Below are positions 15,953 through 24,621 of a DNA stretch of 64,000 bases, piece by piece. This DNA is from Pseudoalteromonas sp. H71 (GTDB lineage Bacteria; Pseudomonadota; Gammaproteobacteria; Enterobacterales; Alteromonadaceae): positions 99,852 through 163,851 of the forward strand of contig NZ_LODI01000013.1 of NCBI RefSeq assembly GCF_001468485.1, in the 5' to 3' direction. The notes under the pieces are model-generated. The model worked only from the letters and a program-made list of their open reading frames with translations. It had not been told where the DNA came from and ran no database searches. The translations under genes were made by a program, and so were the position numbers. The number at the start of each line of letters is the position of its first letter. Positions within the stretch are counted from its first letter, which is position 1.

Positions 15953-17275
15953 ATGGCACAAATGCGTGATGGGTTTCAAAGCCGACTTGGTTTTGTTTTA
16001 GCCGCTGCTGGCGCGGCAGTGGGTTTGGGTAATATTTGGGGGTTTCCTACACAAGCTGCTAACCATGGCGGTGGTGCGTTTTTACTCGTCTATTTTCTGG
16101 TCATCTTTTTGTTGGCACTTCCGGCGCTTTATACTGAGCTTTATTTAGGCCATAACGCACAAGCAAACCCGGTAAAAGCACTGGGTGACGCGTGGCAAGA
16201 TAGTAATCGTAAAATAGGTGCAGCTGCGGGCTATATTGGCCTTGCGGGTGCCGTAGTGATGCTGAGCTTTTATTCAATTGTGGCAGGCTGGATGTTGTCG
16301 TACGCAATTGAGCCTGTGACAACCTTTGTTGGTTTACACAGTGTGAGCGAATTTTTGCACAGTGACTCAGTCGCGCGTAATTTTGTGTTTACACCATTAA
16401 TGCTTATTTTAACGGCCTGCATTATTTTAAAAGGGGTTAAATCGGGTATTGAAACGTGGTCGCGCCGACTCATGCCAATGCTATTAGTGTTACTTGTGGC
16501 GCTTATTGCCTACATAGCCACTTTGGATGGTGCAAGCGAAGGCTTTGCAGCCTATTTAATGCCTAATTTTAGCCAAATACTCGATCCAAATTTAATTATA
16601 GCGGCTATGGGGCAAGCATTTTTTTCGCTCTCGTTGGGTGTGGGTTGTATGATGATTTACGGCTCGTATTTACAACCTGATGCTAATTTACCAAAGCTCA
16701 CTGCAAGTGTTGCATTACTTGACACGAGCGTTGCGTTTTTAGCTGGCTTACTCATTATTCCGGCTATTTATGTTGCACAACATAACGGCGTTGAGGTATT
16801 TAGTGGCGGTAAATTAATTGGTGAAGGACAGCTTATATTTGCCATTTTACCAGAGCTATTTAATACCATGGGAGAAATAGGGTTACTGGTTGGTTTATTG
16901 TTTTTTGTATTAATGTCGATAGCCTCAGTGACGTCTACTATTTCATCAACTGAAATTCCAGTTGCATTTCTAGTGGAAAACCACAACGTTAACCGCACTA
17001 AAGCTACGTGGTTAGTGAGCTTAGTGGTTTTAATATGTGCAAGTGCAATTATATTAAACTTCGATTGGTTATTTGGTTTAGTTATTATGCTGTTTACGCA
17101 ATATCAGCTCCCGCTGATGGGGTTGTTTTACTTCATAACGGTTGGTTGGATGTTCAAACGGGGTAATAAGTTACACCAAGCTAGCACGGGCGCGCATTTT
17201 TGGTTTGCCCAGTATATCCGCTTTGTATGCCCAATATTAATGACCTTGGTATTTGCAAACGTCGCCTTTGGTTAA
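15953..17275 (+). CDS. Sodium-dependent transporter, NSS/SNF family
   Basis: Inner-membrane carrier of 440 residues with about 11 hydrophobic segments, related to LeuT-fold neurotransmitter:sodium symporters. The first segment holds the Na+-site motif FVLAAAGAAVGLGNIWGFP, and FFSLSLGVGCMMIYGSY is the sixth-segment unwound region. The substrate, likely an amino acid, cannot be deduced. It shares the same first-helix pattern as a second NSS gene at 61.4 kb. Its terminator lies inside the coding end of the NYN gene that converges on it with only 4 bases between stops. Confidence 0.9.
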   Translation: MAQMRDGFQSRLGFVLAAAGAAVGLGNIWGFPTQAANHGGGAFLLVYFLVIFLLALPALYTELYLGHNAQANPVKALGDAWQDSNRKIGAAAGYIGLAGAVVMLSFYSIVAGWMLSYAIEPVTTFVGLHSVSEFLHSDSVARNFVFTPLMLILTACIILKGVKSGIETWSRRLMPMLLVLLVALIAYIATLDGASEGFAAYLMPNFSQILDPNLIIAAMGQAFFSLSLGVGCMMIYGSYLQPDANLPKLTASVALLDTSVAFLAGLLIIPAIYVAQHNGVEVFSGGKLIGEGQLIFAILPELFNTMGEIGLLVGLLFFVLMSIASVTSTISSTEIPVAFLVENHNVNRTKATWLVSLVVLICASAIILNFDWLFGLVIMLFTQYQLPLMGLFYFITVGWMFKRGNKLHQASTGAHFWFAQYIRFVCPILMTLVFANVAFG

Positions 17276-17279
17276 TAAC

Positions 17280-17954
17280 TTAATGCAATGAGACTAAAAA
17301 GCCTCCGTCGGGGGCTTTTTGCATTTTAAAATGCTGGTCGTGATGCTTAAAATATTGATACAACTTATTTACGCCAAGCTGCTTTTTTGTAATGTTGAAT
17401 ATTCGATGGAGGTAGGTACCCACATCCACTGTTTCGGAGAGTCCAGTTTTTGCGTGTTGTGTGTTTTCAACGGCTTCTTTTACAAGTGCTAAATGGTAAG
17501 TATCAGCAGAGGCAATACTTTTACTTTTTACTTTAGGTATTGTATTTTTTTTACCTAAAATATAAAAGTCATCAAAATAGTGTTTAGCACTGGCTGTATT
17601 ATTACCAAACCCGATTACCTTTTTACCATTTCGTCTTAAAAAGTGTACTAAAGCCGCAAAGTCAGAATCAGAAGAGGCGATTGCAAAAGTGTCAATCGGG
17701 GAGACATACAAAGACTCCATAACCCCAACAGTTAACGCAATATCGGCCGCATTACTTTTAGCTTTTACGAGTTTTTCTTGGTACACCATTTCTATTGCAT
17801 GACGCGAACAAATATTTACCCAAGGTTTTAGTTGTACTGCTCCAAAGTTGCCGTACGCTTTTTTAACCTCAATATGTTCAAACTTAGCCATTATTTGATC
17901 TATAAATTTATGGCTTATATTTTCTGCATCTATGAATAACGCTGTTTTTTCCAT
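17280..17954 (-). CDS. NYN-domain protein (LabA/PIN-like ribonuclease fold)
   Basis: Cytoplasmic protein of 224 residues. The N-terminal NYN domain (residues about 1-140) shows conserved acidic residues of the PIN-like nuclease fold: ALFIDAENIS, KSNAADIALTVGVME and FAIASSDSDFAALV. After a basic linker, a C-terminal segment of about 70 residues (VDVGTYLHRIF, QLGVNKLYQYF) looks like an OST-HTH/LOTUS-type domain that may bind RNA. It probably acts on RNA, target unknown. Its last codons (QKAPDGGFLV) carry the hairpin that ends the opposite gene. Confidence 0.85.
   Translation of the reverse strand: MEKTALFIDAENISHKFIDQIMAKFEHIEVKKAYGNFGAVQLKPWVNICSRHAIEMVYQEKLVKAKSNAADIALTVGVMESLYVSPIDTFAIASSDSDFAALVHFLRRNGKKVIGFGNNTASAKHYFDDFYILGKKNTIPKVKSKSIASADTYHLALVKEAVENTQHAKTGLSETVDVGTYLHRIFNITKKQLGVNKLYQYFKHHDQHFKMQKAPDGGFLVSLH
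17296..17320 (+). terminator. Terminator of the NSS gene inside the NYN coding sequence
   Basis: AAAAAGCCTCC-GTC-GGGGGCTTTTT forms a strong hairpin with one wobble, ending in T. It lies 21 bases after the transporter stop but fully within the 3' coding end of the minus-strand NYN gene. Confidence 0.85.
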
Positions 17955-18058
17955 TTAAACACCTGCTAAAAGCCATCAAATTTAATTAATAGATACCATC
18001 GCGCAGCATATTTTGGCAAGTGTAAATGGCTATAAATGTTAAATAACCTGAGTTCAGG

Positions 18059-19045
18059 TTAATTATTAAAAACTGCGTTGCTTAGCGGTTTATTTAGTTC
18101 TACCTCAAGGGCATTGGTAATAGTAGTGTTTGCTATTTCGGTGAGTGCTTCTTGAGTAAAAAAGCCCTGATGCCCGGTGATCAGCACATTTTTAAAACCG
18201 ACTAAACGAGAAAATATATCGTCTTGGTTAATTTCGTCGCTGTGGTTTTTAAAAAACAGTTCGGATTCTTGTTCGTAAACATCAAGCCCTAAGTAGCCAA
18301 GCCTTTGTGTTTTAAGTGCTTGTATGCACGCTTTACTGTTTAATAATGCCCCGCGTGAAGTGTTGATAAGCATAACGCCAGGCTTCATTTTATCAAAAGC
18401 ACGCTCATCGATTAAGTGATGTGTTTGCTCGTTGAGTGGGCAATGCAGTGAAATAATATCGCTTTGGGTTAGTAACGTGTTTAGGTCGGTAATGGTGTAG
18501 TTACCCGGCATTGCATTTGGGTCGCATACCAACACCTTTGCGCCAAACCCATTGAGTATATTACAAAGCGCTAAGCCAATTTTTCCGCACCCAATAATAC
18601 CCACTGTTTTGTTGTGTAAGTTAAAACCAAGTAACCCGTTTAAATCAAAGTTGTCTTCGCGCACGCGGTTGTAGGCTTTGTGTGTTTTTCGACTCAGTGT
18701 AAGCATAAGCGCAATACAGTGTTCAGCAACGGCCTCGGGGCTATATGCAGGTACACGTAATACATTGATGTTATGTGCTTTGGCCGCACCTAAATCAACA
18801 TTATTAAAACCGGCACAGCGCAGTAGTATGGTCTTTACACCTTGTGCTGCCAATAGTTTTATAACCTCAGCGTTAACCGTATCGTTTACAAACACACATA
18901 CTGCATTGAAGTTGTTTGCTAAAACCGCAGTTTGCTCGTTAAGCGATTGATCAAAATAGGTCATTGCTAAGCTACTATGAGGTGCAATACTGTGTTCAAA
19001 AAAAGGTTTTTCATACTTTTGCGCGCTAAAAAAAGCAATGTTCAT
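18059..19045 (-). CDS. ldhA: Fermentative D-lactate dehydrogenase
   Basis: NAD-dependent 2-hydroxyacid dehydrogenase of 328 residues. The Rossmann motif is VGIIGCGKIGLALCNIL near residue 150; catalytic Arg lies in INTSRGALLN, Glu in LGLDVYEQESELFF and His in LITGHQGFFTQEAL. The C-terminal DVYEQESELFF and GHQGFFT signatures fit LdhA, which reduces pyruvate to D-lactate during fermentation, better than other family members. It follows glutathione peroxidase on the same strand, separated by 73 bases, and the link is not obviously functional. Confidence 0.88.
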   Translation of the reverse strand: MNIAFFSAQKYEKPFFEHSIAPHSSLAMTYFDQSLNEQTAVLANNFNAVCVFVNDTVNAEVIKLLAAQGVKTILLRCAGFNNVDLGAAKAHNINVLRVPAYSPEAVAEHCIALMLTLSRKTHKAYNRVREDNFDLNGLLGFNLHNKTVGIIGCGKIGLALCNILNGFGAKVLVCDPNAMPGNYTITDLNTLLTQSDIISLHCPLNEQTHHLIDERAFDKMKPGVMLINTSRGALLNSKACIQALKTQRLGYLGLDVYEQESELFFKNHSDEINQDDIFSRLVGFKNVLITGHQGFFTQEALTEIANTTITNALEVELNKPLSNAVFNN

Positions 19046-19118
19046 GATGAGGCTCCAGCAATTTGGTGCGTTTAAAATAGTGAATCTGCTTAAATTAAAC
19101 TACGTTACTGCCATGTGC

Positions 19119-19640
19119 TCAAGTAGCGATTGCTTTTTTATTATTTAATTTAGCTGCTTGCAGCAGGTTTGTTTCAATAACGTGTTTGAGTGTGTCGGGC
19201 TTTGTACGCGGTGCATAACGAGCAACTAGTTGCCCTTGTGAGTTAATTAAAAATTTTGTGAAATTCCATTTAACTGCCCGGTTTTGTGAAATACCGCGTG
19301 TATGGCATTTTAAATAGCCAAATAAAGGGTGGGCGTCTGGGCCATTGACCATGACTTTGCCAAATACTTCAAACGATACGCCAAACTGCATTTGGTAAAA
19401 ATCTTTTATAGCTAAATTATCAAGCGGTTCGTTCTGTCCAAACTGATTACATGGGAATGCAAGTACCGTAAAGCCACGGTGCTTGTACTCTTGGTAAAGC
19501 TTTTCGAGGGCATTTAATTGCATTGAAAAACTACATTTACTGGCCGTATTGACAATGAGTACGGTTTTGCCTTTTAACTGGCTTAAAGAAAAATTATCAC
19601 TGTTATAAAGTGGTGCATTAAATTGATAAATACTATCCAT
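19119..19640 (-). CDS. Glutathione peroxidase family protein
   Basis: Thiol peroxidase of 173 residues. The peroxidatic Cys lies in NTASKCSFSMQ (family NVASKCGxTxQ), the catalytic Gln in LAFPCNQFGQNEP and the catalytic Trp in VKWNFTKFLI, so the Cys-Gln-Trp triad is intact. Bacterial members often use thioredoxin in place of glutathione. The GF-T of the first motif is changed to SFSM, which is a mild deviation. It has no signal peptide and so acts in the cytoplasm. It probably removes hydrogen peroxide or lipid hydroperoxides. Confidence 0.9.
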   Translation of the reverse strand: MDSIYQFNAPLYNSDNFSLSQLKGKTVLIVNTASKCSFSMQLNALEKLYQEYKHRGFTVLAFPCNQFGQNEPLDNLAIKDFYQMQFGVSFEVFGKVMVNGPDAHPLFGYLKCHTRGISQNRAVKWNFTKFLINSQGQLVARYAPRTKPDTLKHVIETNLLQAAKLNNKKAIAT

Positions 19641-19761
19641 AGGTTACCTACTTAATTTCCAATGGGTGGAAATTTTACAAAGACTTTCATTCGCTTTTTT
19701 GTTGGTCGGTTGACATAATCGGGACCTAGTTTCTAAGTTAGCAGTTAAATAGGTCATTTTT

Positions 19762-20643
19762 ATGTCAATGAGAGTCGCATTTATAGGTTTAGGCGTAATG
19801 GGTTACCCCATGGCGGGGCATTTAGCCAATAAAGGTCATAACGTATGTGTATTTAATCGAACACAATCCAAGGCGCAAAGTTGGACTGAACAATACAAAG
19901 GAAGCTTTGCACACACCCCACGCGAAGCGGCTCAAGGCGCTGATATTGTATTTATGTGTGTTGGTAACGATGATGATTTACGTTCTGTAGTTTATGGCGA
20001 CGACGGTGTTTTAGCGGGTATGTTGCCGCACACTATATTGGTTGATCACACAACAACCTCTGCGGAAGTGGCCCGAGAAGTGGCTGCAAAAGCGGCGCTG
20101 CAAAATATCGACTTTATTGATGCCCCCGTATCTGGCGGCCAAGCTGGCGCTGAAAATGGCATTTTAACGGTCATGGCTGGTGGCAATGAAGCCGTATTTG
20201 CAAAAGTACAGCCTGTAATGGCGGCGTTTAGCCGTTTTAGCCAATTGTTAGGCGGCGTAGGCTCAGGCCAGCTTTGTAAAATGGTTAATCAAATTTGTAT
20301 TGCAGGTGTTGTACAAGGCTTAGCTGAAGGCTTACATTTTGCCAAGCAAGCGGGGCTTGATGGCGAAAAAGTTATTGAAACCATTTCTAAAGGCGCAGCC
20401 GGTTCGTGGCAAATGGAAAACCGTTACAAAACAATGTGGGCAGGTGAGTACGAGTTTGGTTTTGCGGTAGATTGGATGCGTAAAGATTTAGGTATTGCGC
20501 TTGATGAAGCTAAAAACAATGGCGCAACATTGCCACTGACGGCAACGGTCGATCAATATTACGCCGACGTACAAGCGCTTGGCGGTGGCCGATACGACAC
20601 ATCAAGCTTACTTGCACGAATAGAAGCGCTGCATAAAAAGTAA
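19762..20643 (+). CDS. Beta-hydroxyacid dehydrogenase (3-hydroxyisobutyrate dehydrogenase family)
   Basis: NAD(P)-dependent oxidoreductase of 293 residues. The Rossmann motif VAFIGLGVMGYPMAGHLA opens the protein, followed by the substrate-binding DAPVSGGQAGAENGIL near residue 122 and a catalytic Lys in QLCKMVNQICI near residue 172. The family includes 3-hydroxyisobutyrate, tartronate-semialdehyde and glyoxylate/succinic-semialdehyde reductases; the substrate cannot be chosen from sequence alone. Either of two ATG codons (19762 or 19768) could be the start. It is followed by a block of nested repeats. Confidence 0.87.
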   Translation: MSMRVAFIGLGVMGYPMAGHLANKGHNVCVFNRTQSKAQSWTEQYKGSFAHTPREAAQGADIVFMCVGNDDDLRSVVYGDDGVLAGMLPHTILVDHTTTSAEVAREVAAKAALQNIDFIDAPVSGGQAGAENGILTVMAGGNEAVFAKVQPVMAAFSRFSQLLGGVGSGQLCKMVNQICIAGVVQGLAEGLHFAKQAGLDGEKVIETISKGAAGSWQMENRYKTMWAGEYEFGFAVDWMRKDLGIALDEAKNNGATLPLTATVDQYYADVQALGGGRYDTSSLLARIEALHKK

Positions 20644-20647
20644 CTCT

Positions 20648-20863
20648 GTAGACGCGAAGCTTGCTTGCGTAACGGGCATAGCCTGTAAAGTAATTTATTC
20701 ACAAAGAGGATAAGAGGCGCTGCGCTTTTAGAGGAAGTGATCAGGCAAAGCGATTTTTGGCTTATGTTTTATCATTTACTCCTCATTATCTTCCCTTTGT
20801 GGGTTGTGTTTTATTTGAGCAATTAAAAGCTGCGCTTTTCACGTGAGCAAGCTCTACGTCTAC
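20648..20863. repeat. Nested palindromic repeat, copy 1
   Basis: Outer arms are GTAGACGCGAAGCTTGCTTG (20648 on) and CACGTGAGCAAGCTCTACGT plus CTAC (ending 20863), near inverted repeats of about 24 bases. Inside sits a complete 102-bp CACAAAGAG element (20700-20801). The 216-bp composite has no coding frame. Confidence 0.85.
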
Positions 20864-20890
20864 CGCGCTAGTGTAGATGAGGGGTTACTT

Positions 20891-21105
20891 GTAGACGCTA
20901 AGCTTGCTTGCGTGACGGGCAAGCCCGTAAACTGATTAATTCACAAAGAGGATATGAGGCGCTGCGCTTTTAGAGGAAGTGATTAGGCAAAGTTATTATT
21001 GGCTTATGTTTTATCATTTACTCCTCATTATCTTCTCTTTGAGGATTATGTTTTATTTTAGCAATTAAAAGCTGAGCTTTTCACGTGAGCAAACTCAACG
21101 TCTAC
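20891..21105. repeat. Nested palindromic repeat, copy 2
   Basis: Same architecture as the preceding copy, 243 bases downstream and 215 bases long: outer arms at 20891 and 21082-21105, inner 102-bp CACAAAGAG element at 20942-21043. Inner and outer parts diverge to similar degrees, so the whole composite was probably duplicated as a unit. Confidence 0.85.
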
Positions 21106-21132
21106 CGCGAAGGTGTAGATGTGGTTTTACTT

Positions 21133-21173
21133 GTAGACGCGAAGCTTGCTTGCGTGATGGGCGAAGCCCATAA
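21133..21173. repeat. Half copy of the outer repeat
   Basis: Third left arm, GTAGACGCGAAGCTTGCTTG, plus the GGGCGAAGCCC hairpin, without inner element or right arm. With the two full copies it fills the 612-base gap between the dehydrogenase and sbcB genes. Confidence 0.75.
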
Positions 21174-21185
21174 TAATTCAAACAA

Positions 21186-21224
21186 AAAAACGCGACGCTT
21201 TAGTAATTGAAACGTCGCGTTTTT
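21186..21224. terminator. Bidirectional terminator before sbcB end
   Basis: AAAAACGCGACG and CGTCGCGTTTTT are perfect 12-bp arms around a 15-base loop, 32 bases from the stop of minus-strand sbcB. Confidence 0.85.
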
Positions 21225-21255
21225 ATATGCGCTATACAAATAAACTTAAAGCAAA

Positions 21256-22701
21256 TTACATGCTCTGCGCGTAGTTATAAAGCGCCTTTAAAATGGTGAG
21301 GTTCTTTTCGCTGTCGTCGTGCTCATGGGCCAAGTTTTCAAGGGTGATCATAAAATCTTGTGCGCTAATTGAGGGTTGATCTTCCCCGTGCATTAACTTG
21401 TTTTGGCAATACTGGCGCCATTGATCAAGCTCTTGCTGGTTTAGTGTTTCCGGCCAGTTTCGTGCACGGTATCTAAACAGTAATGTATTGAACTTTTTAT
21501 CTTCAAAATCTAAATTTAAGCCTGCTAGTTCATCTGGCTTAGCATCGCGAATAATCGCAAATTTAGCTTTGTCGGCATGGCTTGTAAAGCCATTATAAAG
21601 TAAGTAATCAACGTTAGTGGTTGCGCTGTAATCGCCTTGTTCGTTAAACACTTCAGTTACTTTATCACGAAGCTCGGTATTGGCTTTTAAAACAGCTAAA
21701 TTAGCAAGGCACTGCTCGCGGTCAATTCCTAAACGGGCTGCATTTTCAGGCAATAACGTTTTAGCAGGCGCTAAAATAGGGCACTTATTTAAATGCACCA
21801 GCTTTAAACCAACAGGTAAATCGCCTTCGGCTAAATCAACGCGTTTGGTGTATAGTCGTTTACGTAATTCTTCTACGTTTAAATCAAGTAACACTTGCGG
21901 GCTTTGGGTTAAATCAAAACAAATAACGGCGTTTTTATTTACCGGATGAAAGCTCATAGGTGCCACCCACGTTGTACACCCTTGCGTTGCAGGAATACGC
22001 GATGAGGTATGCACCAGCGGCGTCATGTTAAATACATCCACTAAATCGCCAAGCGCTTTTTTATTACGCAGCCTAAAAAAGAAGTTATACAGCTTTGGTT
22101 GTTTTTCTTTTATTAGCTTAGCAAGTGCGATAGTGGCTGTCACATCGCTTAGCGCATCGTGCGCAGCAGCGTGTTCAATACCGTTGGCTACTGTTAAATG
22201 TTCTAACTTAAAGCTTGGGCTGCCGTCTTCTTTTAGCGGCCATTCAATGCCCTCAGGGCGTAGCGCATAGCATGCACGTACTAAATCAATAATATCCCAG
22301 CGGCTGTTATTGTTTTTATATTCGCGCTCGTACGGGTCGTAAAAGTTACGGTAAAAGCTATAACGGCTTACTTCGTCATCAAACCGAATACTGTTATAAC
22401 CCGCCACACAGGTATTTGGCGCACTAAATTCAGCATGAATTTTTGCAATAAACTCAGCTTCAACCAAGCCTTTTTTCATCGCCACTTGTGGCGTAATACC
22501 GGTAATTAAACACGCCTCAGGGTGGGGCAAGTAATCTGCTTGCGGCTTACAATATTCAATAAGCGGCTCGCCAATTATATTTAAATCAAGATCGGTACGA
22601 ATACCCGCAAATTGGCTCGGCTTATCTTTTTGAGGGCTTGCCCCCCACGTCTCATAATCGTGCCAGTAAATAGTTGCTTGATTTTGCTCTTGATATGCCA
22701 T
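21256..22701 (-). CDS. sbcB: Exodeoxyribonuclease I
   Basis: Single-strand-specific 3'-5' DNA exonuclease of 481 residues, used in recombination and mismatch repair. The DEDD-type N-terminal nuclease domain shows IYWHDYETWG (catalytic Asp and Glu near residue 15), CVAGYNSIRFDDEVSRY and HAAAHDALSDVTATIALA. The SH3-like and C-terminal helical domains follow (PVNKNAVICFDLTQSP, FRYRARNWPETLN), the latter being typical of ExoI. Length matches E. coli ExoI (475). It is monocistronic with its own terminator. Confident call. Confidence 0.95.
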   Translation of the reverse strand: MAYQEQNQATIYWHDYETWGASPQKDKPSQFAGIRTDLDLNIIGEPLIEYCKPQADYLPHPEACLITGITPQVAMKKGLVEAEFIAKIHAEFSAPNTCVAGYNSIRFDDEVSRYSFYRNFYDPYEREYKNNNSRWDIIDLVRACYALRPEGIEWPLKEDGSPSFKLEHLTVANGIEHAAAHDALSDVTATIALAKLIKEKQPKLYNFFFRLRNKKALGDLVDVFNMTPLVHTSSRIPATQGCTTWVAPMSFHPVNKNAVICFDLTQSPQVLLDLNVEELRKRLYTKRVDLAEGDLPVGLKLVHLNKCPILAPAKTLLPENAARLGIDREQCLANLAVLKANTELRDKVTEVFNEQGDYSATTNVDYLLYNGFTSHADKAKFAIIRDAKPDELAGLNLDFEDKKFNTLLFRYRARNWPETLNQQELDQWRQYCQNKLMHGEDQPSISAQDFMITLENLAHEHDDSEKNLTILKALYNYAQSM

Positions 22702-22904
22702 GGTAAAACCCTGAGTAGTTAACCTAAAAACGCCTAAATGCGCGCCAAGTTACTAAATTTATGAATTATTTAGATTATGGCATATGGGCGAGAGAGTTTA
22801 TAGGTACCTTAATTTAAACTTTAGTAAATTTAACTATTAACGCTGGAAGTCATATTTAATATCGCTTAAGGTAATTTTTAAAATAAACTTACGTAAAAAA
22901 TAAG

Positions 22905-23717
22905 ATGAGAATACTCTTTACCGCAATCATTTTTTATTCGCTTTTTATCCCACACGTTGTAATGGCCAGTACAGCTAAGGTTCAAATAAATGGCTCTGAT
23001 GTAGAATACGAATTAGCTGGTAAAGGTAAACATACTATTTTACTTGAAGCGGGCGGCTCTGCTGGTTTAAGTGACTGGGATCCGGTTTTTGAATCACTTA
23101 CCAAGCACGCGAAAGTTATACGGTATTCTCGTATTGGTAATGGTGGCTCTGCGCAAATAAAGAAAAACTACAGCTCTGAAGAATATGCAGCTGAGGCTGT
23201 GTTATTACTTAAAGCACTTAAAGTAGATGAGCCTGTTGTGTATGTTGCGCACTCTTATGGTGCTTATATTGCGCGTGTATTTGCTGCAACATACCCTAAT
23301 CAGATTAAAGCGTTGATGTTAATTGAGCCTGCATCAGAGCATGATGTAGATATTATGCGCGCGATTGATTTACCACGCGCTGAAAAAGAAATTGCAGCAA
23401 TAAAGCTTGATGACATGAAAAATGGAATGTCGAATCAGTATTTAGATTTTTGGGCAAAACGCCCGCTACCTGATTATCCGCAAATTGCTGATATACCCGT
23501 GACTGTTATCGCCTCAGTTAAAAAGTATAAAAACCCATCTATATTATTTTTTACCGACAAAGCGCGGGAAAGGTGGGGCGACTTACATTCAAAGTGGGCT
23601 AATGCATTTCCTCAAGGTGAAATAGTAATAACAAATAAAAGTTATCACTATCCACAAAGTGATGAGCCAGAAATGGTTGTAACCCAGATAGTTAAGTTAC
23701 TTGAACGCACTCAATAA
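22905..23717 (+). CDS. Secreted alpha/beta hydrolase
   Basis: Protein of 270 residues with a signal peptide (MRILFTAIIFYSLFIPHVVMA), so it acts in the periplasm or outside. The alpha/beta-hydrolase fold is shown by the nucleophile elbow VYVAHSYGAYIA (Ser in AHSYG, near residue 118), an oxyanion region LLEAGGSAGLSDW and a C-terminal His in KSYHYPQSDEP. The acidic residue is probably in the strand before VIASVKKYKN. The substrate is unknown; esterase or lipase-like activity is possible. It stands alone before the duplicated small-protein pair. Confidence 0.8.
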   Translation: MRILFTAIIFYSLFIPHVVMASTAKVQINGSDVEYELAGKGKHTILLEAGGSAGLSDWDPVFESLTKHAKVIRYSRIGNGGSAQIKKNYSSEEYAAEAVLLLKALKVDEPVVYVAHSYGAYIARVFAATYPNQIKALMLIEPASEHDVDIMRAIDLPRAEKEIAAIKLDDMKNGMSNQYLDFWAKRPLPDYPQIADIPVTVIASVKKYKNPSILFFTDKARERWGDLHSKWANAFPQGEIVITNKSYHYPQSDEPEMVVTQIVKLLERTQ

Positions 23718-23775
23718 GTTTAAATTTTTGGTTGTTTTGATAGATGTCAATCTGCGAAATTAATGGTCGGCATTC

Positions 23776-23785
23776 GACTAAAGTC
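23776..23785. promoter_or_regulatory. GACTAAAGTC palindrome, copy 1
   Basis: A perfect 10-bp inverted repeat (GACT-AA-AGTC) starts the conserved leader of the first small secreted protein. The same box, extended to TAGACTAAAGTCTA, lies at the same place in the second copy. It is a plausible activator or repressor site near the -35 region. Confidence 0.5.
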
Positions 23786-23848
23786 TATAAGTTAATTATC
23801 TTCACTTATTGGTTTTGTTTTTATCGTTTGTCGGTTTGATGGTAATTC

Positions 23849-23881
23849 TCTAAAGTTCAGTTGTCGGCAACAAGCACGACT
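23849..23881 (+). promoter_or_regulatory. Conserved 33-nt leader element, copy 1
   Basis: This block is identical, base for base, to 24566-24598 before the paralogous gene, although the coding sequences differ at many synonymous sites. It can fold: GTTG-TCGG-CAAC forms a tetraloop stem, and AGTTGT can pair with ACGACT. It lies 21 bases before the start codon, so it is probably a 5'-UTR element. Confidence 0.6.
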
Positions 23882-23902
23882 TAACCAAACAGGATTATGA
23901 CC

Positions 23903-24307
23903 ATGAAAACTTTTATCAAAACTATCGCTCTTAGCTCACTACTTACTTGTTCAGCTGCTGCAATGGCTGATCAAAGTGATTACAAATTAATGGTTATTGA
24001 AACTGCAACAGCGCCACAGCCACTTGAGCAATCATTTAATAGCTGCGCACTTAATGTTAAGTCTAAAAATTATGCACAAGCTGAAGAAGTTTGTACTAAA
24101 GCAATTGCGCTTTTAAAGGATGCAGACGCACCACGTTTTAAAGTACGCCAGCTTACATCATTCGCATTAAGTAACCGTGGTGTAGCGCGTTTAAAATCAA
24201 ATAACGAAACAGCTGCACTTGCAGACTTTTATGAAGCTAACCAAATGTCTAACAGCACTATGGTATCGCACAACTTAAATCGCGCAAAAGAAGAGCTTTC
24301 TTTATAA
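23903..24307 (+). CDS. Small secreted TPR-like protein, copy 1
   Basis: Protein of 134 residues with a signal peptide (MKTFIKTIALSSLLTCSAAA, cleaved near AMA-DQ). The mature part is helical and resembles two or three tetratricopeptide repeats: SFNSCALNVKSKNYAQAEE, then VRQLTSFALSNRGVARLKSN and ETAALADFYEANQMS. Two Cys (SCALN, EVCTKA) could form a disulfide. The second ATG was chosen because AGGA lies 8 bases before it, but only 2 before the first. It is one of a tandem pair. Function unknown; TPR proteins often mediate protein contacts. A strong terminator follows. Confidence 0.75.
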   Translation: MKTFIKTIALSSLLTCSAAAMADQSDYKLMVIETATAPQPLEQSFNSCALNVKSKNYAQAEEVCTKAIALLKDADAPRFKVRQLTSFALSNRGVARLKSNNETAALADFYEANQMSNSTMVSHNLNRAKEELSL

Positions 24308-24332
24308 TTTGCTTTAGCAAGCGCCAAATTTA

Positions 24333-24372
24333 AAAAAAGCCCCAGCTAGGTTTAACCTGCTGGGGCTTTTTT
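24333..24372 (+). terminator. Terminator of small secreted protein copy 1
   Basis: AAAAAAGCCCCAGC pairs with GCTGGGGCTTTTTT, with an inner AGG/CCT extension, a classic rho-independent terminator. Confidence 0.9.
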
Positions 24373-24490
24373 GTATTGGTATCATTATAGTTTTTATTGT
24401 TTTAATCCTATTTTTATAACCACAGCGTTATTTTTAGTCATAGTTTATAAAATGTAATTTACTAAATAATCCAGATATTTTTAAGGTTAT

Positions 24491-24504
24491 TAGACTAAAG
24501 TCTA
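24491..24504. promoter_or_regulatory. TAGACTAAAGTCTA palindrome, copy 2
   Basis: Perfect 14-bp palindrome at the start of the conserved leader of the second small secreted protein, the counterpart of the 23776 box. The extra flanking bases pair here, but only in part in copy 1. Confidence 0.5.
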
Positions 24505-24565
24505 TAGGTTAATTTTATTCACTTATTGAGTTTGTTTTTATCGTTTGTGAGGTTTGAGCTTTTAC

Positions 24566-24598
24566 TCTAAAGTTCAGTTGTCGGCAACAAGCACGACT
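24566..24598 (+). promoter_or_regulatory. Conserved 33-nt leader element, copy 2
   Basis: Identical to 23849-23881, with the same possible GTTG-TCGG-CAAC hairpin, 23 bases before the start codon. Upstream, TTGTTTTTATCGTTTGT is also shared. Confidence 0.6.
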
Positions 24599-24621
24599 CA
24601 CTTAATTAGGAAAGGCAAACC

